A stretch of 51,122 nt of DNA from Tsukamurella sp. M9C (lineage in GTDB: Bacteria; Actinomycetota; Actinomycetes; Mycobacteriales; Mycobacteriaceae): the NCBI RefSeq assembly GCF_020169415.1, contig NZ_JAIULG010000034.1, positions 1 through 51,122 on the forward strand, read 5' to 3'. Shown in pieces: positions 43,337 to 49,733 of this stretch (position 1 is its first letter; each line of letters begins with the position of its first letter). The notes beneath the pieces were generated by a model. The model was not told the origin of the DNA, did no database searches, and saw only the letters and a program-made list of their open reading frames with translations. The position numbers were made by a program, and so were the translations under genes.

Positions 43337-43404
43337 GTGAATCCACGGCTCAGCTCGACAGGGGGCCGGATCTGGCCGTCTGTTCACCTCAGCCGTGGAT
43401 TCAC
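43337..43404. repeat. 14-bp inverted repeat with 40-base spacer
   Basis: GTGAATCCACGGCT (43337-43350) is exactly reverse-complementary to 43391-43404. The spacer contains a smaller dyad GGCC..GGCC. It lies 18 bases after the stop of the isomerase-like gene, where a terminator would be. Confidence 0.7.
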
Positions 43405-43527
43405 GGAGCAGGTCATCGCACGGGATGGAGCAGTCATGATGCCGGGCTGTCATCATCTCGCTGGTGGTGATCGTGATTCCGCCGCCGCGCATCGTCGAAC
43501 TCCTGAACCCGGCGCTCTCGCTATCGC

Positions 43528-43569
43528 TTCCATCTCGTCATAACGTTGCAACGTTATGACGAGATGGAA
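43528..43569. repeat. Perfect 42-bp palindrome
   Basis: Two 21-base arms meet with no spacer at 43548/43549. The centre reads AACGTTGCAACGTT and the outer ends TTCCATCTCGTC. Beyond one mismatch the symmetry continues for four more pairs (GCTA-type). It could be a bidirectional terminator, an operator, or the end of a former mobile element. Confidence 0.75.
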
Positions 43570-43675
43570 ACGATCGGTGGACTGCGTCGTGCGCATGGCT
43601 CGTCAACCACAACGCATTCCTGAGGTGGGTGCGCATCCGGCGGTTTCGCCTCGTCCGCAACCGCGGCCGGCACGC

Positions 43676-44533
43676 TCAGCGTGCGGTGAACACCGCGTCC
43701 GCGAGCACGGGGGCGGCGCGTTCCACCGACTCCGCGGTCACTAGGTGACGATCCCCGTCGTGCCAGATCCGCACGCGCAGCGTCTCGCCCGGCAGCATGA
43801 TCCCGGCGAACTTCGCCGACCAGGAGCCCACCGCGGAGGCGTCGCCGTCCACCACCGCATCGGTCACGGCCTTGGCGACGATCCCGTACGTACACAGCCC
43901 GTGCAGGATCGGCGCGTCGAAGCCGGCGCCCTTCGCGAACGCGGGATCCGAGTGCAGCGGGTTGCGGTCGCCGCACAGCCGGTAGAGTAGGGCCTGCTGG
44001 GGCAGGGTCGGCACGTCGACGGTGACGTCGGCGTCCCGCTCGGGCAGCTCGACCCTCTCCGACGGCCCGCGTTCCCCGCCGAAACCGCCCTCGCCGCGGG
44101 CGAAGATCGACGACCGCGCGGTCCACAGCGGCTCTCCGGCCCCATCGACGACCTCGGTCTCCTGCCAGATGACCGCGGCCTTGCCCTTGTCGTGCACGTC
44201 GCTGATCCTGGTGCGGGCCACCGCGGTCCCGGAGGCGGGCAGCGGCCGGTGCGCGGTGACCGACTGGCTGCCGTGCACCACCTTGGCGAGGTCGATCTCG
44301 ACGCCGGGGAACGAGACCTTCGGCGGCTCGGTGGTGTGGAAGTTCTGCGCCACGGTGGCGAAGGTCGGCAGCACGACGGTGTCCTGCTCCGTGGCGTAGC
44401 GCAGCTCGCGGGCCGAGAGCGGGTCCGCCCCCGCGCCGAGAGCCAGCTGGTAGAGCAGCACGTCGGAGGTGCTCCAGGAGAACTCGGCGGTGCCGAGCTC
44501 GGCACCGATCGCGACCGACGGGTCGATGGGCAT
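43676..44533 (-). CDS. chsH3: Two-hotdog enoyl-CoA hydratase ChsH3
   Basis: A 285-residue hydratase-2 protein with an N-terminal degenerate hotdog (about 1-140) and a C-terminal catalytic hotdog. The catalytic half contains GDRNPLHSDPAFAKGAGFDAPILHG with the Asp and His of the family motif. It resembles Rv3538 (ChsH3), which hydrates a cholesterol side-chain enoyl-CoA. It follows kshB by 31 bases and ends the kstD operon. Confidence 0.87.
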   Translation of the reverse strand: MPIDPSVAIGAELGTAEFSWSTSDVLLYQLALGAGADPLSARELRYATEQDTVVLPTFATVAQNFHTTEPPKVSFPGVEIDLAKVVHGSQSVTAHRPLPASGTAVARTRISDVHDKGKAAVIWQETEVVDGAGEPLWTARSSIFARGEGGFGGERGPSERVELPERDADVTVDVPTLPQQALLYRLCGDRNPLHSDPAFAKGAGFDAPILHGLCTYGIVAKAVTDAVVDGDASAVGSWSAKFAGIMLPGETLRVRIWHDGDRHLVTAESVERAAPVLADAVFTAR

Positions 44534-44564
44534 GGATCTCCCTAGGCAGTAGGACGGTGACGGG

Positions 44565-45647
44565 CTATTCGTAGGTGATGTGCACGGACGGGGTGCGGCG
44601 CATCGACTGGCAGGCCAGGATGAGCCCGTCGTCGAGGTCCTCCTGGTCGAGCACCTCGTTGTGGGCCAGCTCGACCTCGCCCTCGACGATGCGGCAGGCG
44701 CAGGCGCTGCACGCGCCCTCGCGGCAGGAGTACGGCGCCTCGAGGCCGGCCTCGAGCATCACGTCCAGCAGCTTCTTCTCGGCGGGCCACGCGAGCTCGG
44801 TGGTCGTCCCGTCCAGCTCGACGGTGACGGTGCCCCCGTCGTCCGCGGGCGCCGGTGCGTCGTCGACCGGCAGATCCTCCGCCTCGGCGATCGCGGCCTT
44901 CTCCTCCGCCTCCTCCTGCGCGGCTTCCACCTCGAAGGGGTTGCGCGGCAGGGAGCGGAACTTCTCGATGTGCACCTCGCGGCGGCCCTTGCCGAGCGAG
45001 GTCATGGCCTCGGAGACGGCGTCCATGAACGGCCCGGGGCCGCACACGAAGACCTCGCGGGAGGCGTAGGGAGCGGCGAGCGCCGCGAGGTTCGCGGCGC
45101 TGGGCAGGCCCTGCACGGACTCCAGCCAGTGGACCACGACGAGGCGGTCGGGGTACGTGCGCGTCAGTTCGGCGAGCGCGGAGGCGAAGATCACCGACTG
45201 CGCATCGCGGTTCGCGTAGATCAGCGTCACGGAACCGGTGCCGGTCTCCAGCACCGACCGCAGGATCGACAGGATGGGCGTGACGCCGCTGCCGCCCGCG
45301 AAGAGCAGCATGTCCACGTCGACGGACTTCGGCGTGAAGATGCCCGCGGGCACCAGAACGTCGACCTCCATACCGGGGGTGGCGTTGTCGCACAGCCAGT
45401 TCGAGGCATAACCCTCCGCGGTGCGCTTGACGGCCACCCGCAGGGGGCCGCCGTCGTGGGGCGCGCTGCACAGGGAGTAGCAGCGCGCCACCGAGCCGGT
45501 CTCGTCGCTCGGCACGCGCAGCGTGAGGAACTGGCCCGGCTTGTAGGTGAACTGATCCGCCAGCTCGGCGGGCACCTCGAACTCGATGGAGTGCGCGTCG
45601 TGCGTCTCCGAGACCACCTTGGCGACGAGTAGTCGGTGGATGCTCAC
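44565..45647 (-). CDS. kshB: 3-ketosteroid 9-alpha-hydroxylase reductase KshB
   Basis: An electron-transfer flavoprotein of 360 residues that feeds KshA. The FAD motif RCYS is at residues 55-58; the NAD domain has FAGGSGVTPILSIL and VFVCGPGPFMD. A Glu/Ala-rich linker of about 35 residues leads to a plant-type ferredoxin with ligands C308, C313, C316 and C346. In M. tuberculosis kshB (Rv3571) is far from kshA; here only one small gene separates them. GTG 45647 is the start, with a weak GAAGAA upstream. Confidence 0.94.
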   Translation of the reverse strand: MSIHRLLVAKVVSETHDAHSIEFEVPAELADQFTYKPGQFLTLRVPSDETGSVARCYSLCSAPHDGGPLRVAVKRTAEGYASNWLCDNATPGMEVDVLVPAGIFTPKSVDVDMLLFAGGSGVTPILSILRSVLETGTGSVTLIYANRDAQSVIFASALAELTRTYPDRLVVVHWLESVQGLPSAANLAALAAPYASREVFVCGPGPFMDAVSEAMTSLGKGRREVHIEKFRSLPRNPFEVEAAQEEAEEKAAIAEAEDLPVDDAPAPADDGGTVTVELDGTTTELAWPAEKKLLDVMLEAGLEAPYSCREGACSACACRIVEGEVELAHNEVLDQEDLDDGLILACQSMRRTPSVHITYE

Positions 45648-45662
45648 TTCTTCGTCACTCTC

Positions 45663-45983
45663 CTAGTCGGTGTCCGGCGGAGCGACGTCCGTCGGCACGG
45701 GTACCTCGCCGAGTTTCGCGGCGCGCGTGATCGATTCCATCAGGCGCGGGCAGGTGGCCCGCAGGGCGGACCCGGCACCGTCGGTGGCGAAGACCGTGCA
45801 CTCGCGCGCGGAACCGCACCACTGGATCGACGTGTGTTCCCGGCTGTTCTTGCGGACCTGCACCGCGACGCCGCAGGTGCCGCAGTTCAGCGGGGTGAAA
45901 CCGTCGGTGAGGAAGCCCTCCCGATCGGACACCGTCGACGGCAGCACGACCGGCTCGCCGAACATCGTCACCGTGGGGGACAT
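45663..45983 (-). CDS. Small five-cysteine protein between kshA and kshB
   Basis: A 106-residue protein not assigned to a known domain. Cysteines are at 34, 37, 56, 62 and 78: NCGTCGVAVQV is a CxxC knuckle and QWCGSARECTVF follows. Metal or Fe-S binding is likely. M. tuberculosis has a hypothetical gene (Rv3527) next to kshA; whether it is the ortholog was not tested. It starts four bases after kshA and ends 15 bases before kshB, so it is made together with the hydroxylase. Confidence 0.78.
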   Translation of the reverse strand: MSPTVTMFGEPVVLPSTVSDREGFLTDGFTPLNCGTCGVAVQVRKNSREHTSIQWCGSARECTVFATDGAGSALRATCPRLMESITRAAKLGEVPVPTDVAPPDTD

Positions 45984-45987
45984 GGGA

Positions 45988-47160
45988 TCAGGCCCCTGCC
46001 CCGGATGCGTCCGCGGCGGCCTTCTCGGACTCCTGGCGCGCGATGTTCTGCGCGACCTCGGCCTCCCACGCCTCGACGGCGTGGGTGGTGTCGATCTCGA
46101 ACTCGAAGCGCTGGGTCATGTCCTCGGAGACCTCGGCGGCGTCGACGTAGAACTGCTCGTACCACCGGCGCAGCTGGTAGACGGGGCCGTCCTCCTCGCA
46201 CAGGAGCGGGTTGTCGATGCGGGTCTTGTTCTTCCAGATCTCCACGTCCTGCAGGAAGCCCAGACCCACGTTCTTGGCGAACTTGCCGGCCAGGTAGTCG
46301 GACTTCTCGTCGTCGAAACCGGGCAGCTTCTTGACCTTCACGCCGTACATCAGCTTGAACGAGTGCTGATCGATCGGGTAGTGGCAGTTGATCAAGATGT
46401 TCTCGATCTGGAAGCCCTTGTAGTCGTTGTGCAGGTAGTTGATCATGTACGACGGCCCGAAGTAGTGCGCCTCGGACTTGAGCAGCACGTCGTCGCCGCC
46501 GGAGAGCCCGATGTCGGTGACGTCGTTGCGGCCCTTGGTATCCAGGTACTGCGAGGCGATGTGCCCGTCGAAGACGTTCTTGAAGTACGTGGGCAGGCCG
46601 TAGTGGATGTAGAAGAAGTGCGGCATGTCGACCACGTTGTCGACGATCTCGCGGCAGTTGCTGCCCTCGATGATGATCTCGTTCCACACCCAGTTCGACC
46701 ACTCGGGACCGTCGACGTCACCGTCGATCTTCGGAATGTCCAGTTCCGCAGGCGGCTTGGAGTTCTCCACGTCGTGCCAGATGAACAGCTGGTCGTTCTC
46801 GACCATGGTGGGCCACGTGCGGGTGCGGGCCCGCAGCGGCACGCGCTTGGCGTACGGGATGGCCTTGCACTTGCCGTCGCCGCCCCAGCGCCAGTCGTGG
46901 AACGGGCAGGCGATCTCGTTGCCCTTGACGGTGCCCTGCGTCAGGTCGCCGCCCATGTGCCGGCAATAGCCGTCGAGGACGTTGATCTTGCCGTCCTCGC
47001 CGGCGAAGACCACGAGCTTGGTGCCGAAGGCCTCGACGGAGTGGGGCTTCCCGTCGGCGAAGTCCTTCAGCAGGCCGACGCAGTGCCAGCCGCGGGCGTA
47101 GCGGGTGGGTGCCGTGCCGCTGTCGATGAGGCGGGCTGTCGCCTCGGTCTCAGTACTCAT
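45988..47160 (-). CDS. kshA: 3-ketosteroid 9-alpha-hydroxylase oxygenase KshA
   Basis: A Rieske non-haem iron oxygenase of 390 residues that hydroxylates C9 of androstenedione-type steroids. Together with KstD it causes opening of ring B. Rieske ligands are C66, H68, C85 and H88 (YCRHMGG, ACPFHDW). Mononuclear iron ligands are H181, H186 and D305 (NVVDMPHFFYIH, GFLQDVEIW). Length equals that of mycobacterial KshA. ATG overlaps the kstD stop (ATGA). Confidence 0.97.
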   Translation of the reverse strand: MSTETEATARLIDSGTAPTRYARGWHCVGLLKDFADGKPHSVEAFGTKLVVFAGEDGKINVLDGYCRHMGGDLTQGTVKGNEIACPFHDWRWGGDGKCKAIPYAKRVPLRARTRTWPTMVENDQLFIWHDVENSKPPAELDIPKIDGDVDGPEWSNWVWNEIIIEGSNCREIVDNVVDMPHFFYIHYGLPTYFKNVFDGHIASQYLDTKGRNDVTDIGLSGGDDVLLKSEAHYFGPSYMINYLHNDYKGFQIENILINCHYPIDQHSFKLMYGVKVKKLPGFDDEKSDYLAGKFAKNVGLGFLQDVEIWKNKTRIDNPLLCEEDGPVYQLRRWYEQFYVDAAEVSEDMTQRFEFEIDTTHAVEAWEAEVAQNIARQESEKAAADASGAGA

Positions 47161-48878
47161 GCGATCTCCTCTTCCGCGCGGACGGGGGCTGCCGCCGCGG
47201 GGATCGATTCCTTACCCGCCATGTCCTCGACTGCGAGGTAGGCGAAGACCATGGCGGGGCCGATGGTGGCGCCGGGGCCCGCGTAGGTGTGGCCCATGAC
47301 GGGCGAGCTGGTGTTGCCGGAGGCGTACAGACCGTCGATGACGGTGCCGTCGGCGCGCTGGACCCGGCCCGCGACGTCGGTGCGCAGGCCGCCCTTCGTG
47401 CCGAGATCGCCGGGGACCATACGTGCAGCGTAGAACGGCCCGGTGGTCAATTCGGCGAGACTGGGGTTCGGCTTGTTCCGGGGGTCGCCGTAGTAGTGGT
47501 CGTAGGCGCTCTCGCCGCGGTGGAAGTCCTCGTCGCGCCCGGCGCGGGCGAAGCCGTTGAACTTGTCGACGGTGGCGGTCAGCGCCTCCGCCGGGACGTC
47601 CATCTTCTCGGCCAGTTCGGCCAGGCTGTTCGCGCGGACCATGTTGCCGGACTCGTACCAGCGCTTGGGGAGCGGCTGACGCGGGGGCTGGCCGGCGAAC
47701 ATGTAGCGGTTGCGGTAGCGCTGGTCGAAGACCAGCCAGCACGGCACGTTCTCGCCCGGGCCCTCGCCCTGGCCGTACCGGCCGCCGTACATCGCGTGCA
47801 CGGCCTCCACGTAGGGCGCGGACTCGTTGACGAAGCGCTCGCCCGCGGTGTTCACCATGACGCTGCCCGGCAGCGAGCGCTCGGACAGGGCGAACCAGGC
47901 CATCTTCGGCAGCTGGATGGAGGGGCCCCACCAGGCGTCGTCCATGAACTCGAGGGCGCCGCCCACGGCCGCGCCCGCGCGGATCGCGTCGCCGGTGTTG
48001 GCGGGGACGCCGTTGGTCCACTCGGTGCCGATGGGGGCGCGCTGGTACTGCGCGCGCATCTCCGCGCTGGACTCGAAGCCGCCGGCGGCCAGGATCACGC
48101 CGCGCCGGGCGGTGAGGTGCACCTGCGTGCCGTCGCGGTCGACGGTGACGCCGGTGACCCGGCCGTCCTCCTCGGTGAGCCCGACGAGGGAGGTGTTCAG
48201 CCACAGCGGCACGTTCGCGCGCTGCAGGCCGACGCGCAGCGCGGCGATCAGTGCCTGGCCGCGGCCGAGCAGGTGCTTGCCGCGAACCCGGGCACCGTAG
48301 TAGCGACCGGCCACCCGGAGCGCGCGCAGCGGCCCCTTGGGGTGGCGCATGATCAGGTTGAGCCACTTGAAGTCGGCCTGCGTGACCACCAGGTTCATGG
48401 GGGCCTTGGTGTAGTCGGGCTCGAGGTTCTTCAGCTCGTCGCCGAGCTGCTTGCCGTCGAAGGGTTTCGGCTCGCAGGAGCGGCCGTGCGCCCGGCCGCC
48501 CGGCGCCTCCGGGTAGTAGTCGGAGTAGCCCGGCACCCAGGTGAGCTCCAGCGGGCTCATGCGGTGCACCATCGAGATGACCTCGGGGCCGCGGTCGACG
48601 TAGGTGTCGATCCGCTCGGCCGGCACCACGTCGCCGATGATGGAGTGCAGGTACTTGCGCGCCTCATCGGGGGTGTCCTTGATCCCCGCCTTCACCAGCG
48701 ACTCGTTGCCGGGTACCCAGACGCCGCCGCCGGAGCGGGCGGTGGACCCGCCGTAGTGCGCCGCCTTCTCCACGACCAGCACGCTGAGCCCGCTGTCCGC
48801 CGCCTTGAGCGCGGCGGTCATGCCCGCTGCGCCGCTACCCACCACGATCACGTCGTATTCGGTGGTCTCCGCCGTCAT
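47157..48878 (-). CDS. kstD: 3-ketosteroid delta1-dehydrogenase KstD
   Basis: An FAD enzyme of 573 residues that introduces the C1-C2 double bond of ring A. The FAD motif is GSGAAG at 14-19 with VVEKAAHYGGSTARSGGG after it. Likely active-site residues include Y118 or Y121 (WVPGYSDYY), Y356 (NESAPYVEAV) and Y483 with G487 (GPFYAARMVPGDLG). ATG 48878 has GAGGAG five bases upstream; an extension to 48977 was rejected because it crosses the promoter. First gene of the kstD-kshA-orf-kshB-chsH3 operon. Confidence 0.96.
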   Translation of the reverse strand: MTAETTEYDVIVVGSGAAGMTAALKAADSGLSVLVVEKAAHYGGSTARSGGGVWVPGNESLVKAGIKDTPDEARKYLHSIIGDVVPAERIDTYVDRGPEVISMVHRMSPLELTWVPGYSDYYPEAPGGRAHGRSCEPKPFDGKQLGDELKNLEPDYTKAPMNLVVTQADFKWLNLIMRHPKGPLRALRVAGRYYGARVRGKHLLGRGQALIAALRVGLQRANVPLWLNTSLVGLTEEDGRVTGVTVDRDGTQVHLTARRGVILAAGGFESSAEMRAQYQRAPIGTEWTNGVPANTGDAIRAGAAVGGALEFMDDAWWGPSIQLPKMAWFALSERSLPGSVMVNTAGERFVNESAPYVEAVHAMYGGRYGQGEGPGENVPCWLVFDQRYRNRYMFAGQPPRQPLPKRWYESGNMVRANSLAELAEKMDVPAEALTATVDKFNGFARAGRDEDFHRGESAYDHYYGDPRNKPNPSLAELTTGPFYAARMVPGDLGTKGGLRTDVAGRVQRADGTVIDGLYASGNTSSPVMGHTYAGPGATIGPAMVFAYLAVEDMAGKESIPAAAAPVRAEEEIA

Positions 48879-48894
48879 CGACTCTCCTCGCTGA

Positions 48895-48908
48895 TGAAAC
48901 AAGTTCTC
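48895..48908 (-). promoter_or_regulatory. Near-match KstR site close to the kstD start
   Basis: TGAAACAAGTTCTC matches TNNAACNNGTTNNA at all fixed positions except the last (C for A). It lies 16 bases before the kstD ATG, downstream of the likely transcription start, where a second repressor dimer could act as a roadblock. Confidence 0.55.
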
Positions 48909-48963
48909 TAGCCTCACCTGCGCCGATGGGCAGCAGGTACGCGCTACAACTGCAGCATAGACT

Positions 48964-48977
48964 AGAACACGTTTCAC
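48964..48977 (-). promoter_or_regulatory. KstR operator before kstD
   Basis: TAGAACACGTTTCA is an exact consensus match and is the reverse complement of the site at 41967. On the coding strand it is followed by GTC and TATGCT, a -10 box, so it overlaps the promoter core. Confidence 0.82.
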
Positions 48978-49051
48978 TCGCCAGGGTTCAGCGGTGATCG
49001 GCCCGCGGCGCCACGCGGGCGCCGCCGCCGAGGAGGTCGATCGTCAGGCGA

Positions 49052-49495
49052 TCAGCAGGGGATGGTGATCCGCTCGTAGGTCCCGGCACTGGGACGGAAG
49101 ACCCACTTGGGCTGGGGCGTGCACCGCGGCGTCGGGGCCGGAGTGGTGACCCGCGGCGCGGTCCGCACGGGCGCGGGCGCGGTGGTGACCGGCTCGGGCG
49201 GCGCGACGGTCGTCGGCGGAGGAGTGGGGCTCGGCGCCGACGGCGCGGTCGTGCTCGGGAGCGCCGGGCTCGACGGTGCCGTGGACGACGGGGAGGCGCT
49301 CGGCGCGATCTCGGTCGACCGGAGCGAACCCGACGGTGCCACGACGGGCCGCGGGTCGGTCGACGGGCCGCTGCACATGCTCACGCTGACGGCGATCGCC
49401 GCGACGCAGAGCGCCGTCGCGGCCGCGATCGCGAGCACCCGGCCGGTGAAGCCGCCGAGGCGTGCGGAGCCCGAGGTATTCACCCGGTGGGTCAT
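49052..49495 (-). CDS. Pro/Ser/Thr-rich single-pass membrane or secreted protein
   Basis: A 147-residue protein. The N-terminus is basic, with one hydrophobic helix (VLAIAAATALCVAAIAVSVSM, about residues 19-40). About 75 residues rich in Pro, Ser, Thr and Ala follow, likely exposed and possibly glycosylated. A compact C-terminus has two Cys (PTPRCTPQPKWVFRPSAGTYERITIPC) that could pair. No family was recognised. The ATG at 49495 overlaps the stop of an 18-codon upstream frame. Confidence 0.6.
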   Translation of the reverse strand: MTHRVNTSGSARLGGFTGRVLAIAAATALCVAAIAVSVSMCSGPSTDPRPVVAPSGSLRSTEIAPSASPSSTAPSSPALPSTTAPSAPSPTPPPTTVAPPEPVTTAPAPVRTAPRVTTPAPTPRCTPQPKWVFRPSAGTYERITIPC

Positions 49496-49733
49496 CCCGC
49501 GCACCCGTTCCGGTCGATCGCGGGCGCGGCGGACGCTGTCGCAGTCATCGCACCATCTTCGCAGCCCGCGGCTTGTTTCGGGAGAGCCGGCACCAGTGCG
49601 AGTGTGGTTGGCGCACAGCGAATTCGATCCCGTGTCCGTGGTCCGCGAACGCGGATCGCCGAATTCGTTCGCGATCGCGACAACGTCCAGGTCGAAGGGC
49701 AACAGGAGACGCGGGTTACTGCAAAGCGAACAG
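49496..49733. promoter_or_regulatory. Intergenic region with repeated CGAATTCG palindromes
   Basis: The palindrome CGAATTCG occurs at 49619-49626 and 49660-49667. Halfway between lies TCCGCG-AA-CGCGGA (49642-49655). Both flanking genes run leftward, so this is the 3' side of the flavoprotein gene and the promoter of the Pro/Ser/Thr-rich protein gene. No gene longer than a few dozen codons is supported. Confidence 0.45.

Larger units (their letters stand above)
43319..43675. other. Non-coding stretch with two large inverted repeats
   Basis: This 357-base gap lies between convergent genes. Frames in it are short and have no family features. It contains a 14-bp inverted repeat with a 40-base spacer, and a perfect 42-bp palindrome with mismatched extension. 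Local base composition is less GC-rich than the neighbours. It most likely holds transcription ends for both sides, and could include a relic of an inserted element. Confidence 0.5.

Noticed and set aside
43345-43744. Short frames between the two convergent steroid genes (for example 43556-43744)
   Set aside because: They begin inside the palindrome or the inverted repeat, have biased composition and no ribosome-binding site or family match.
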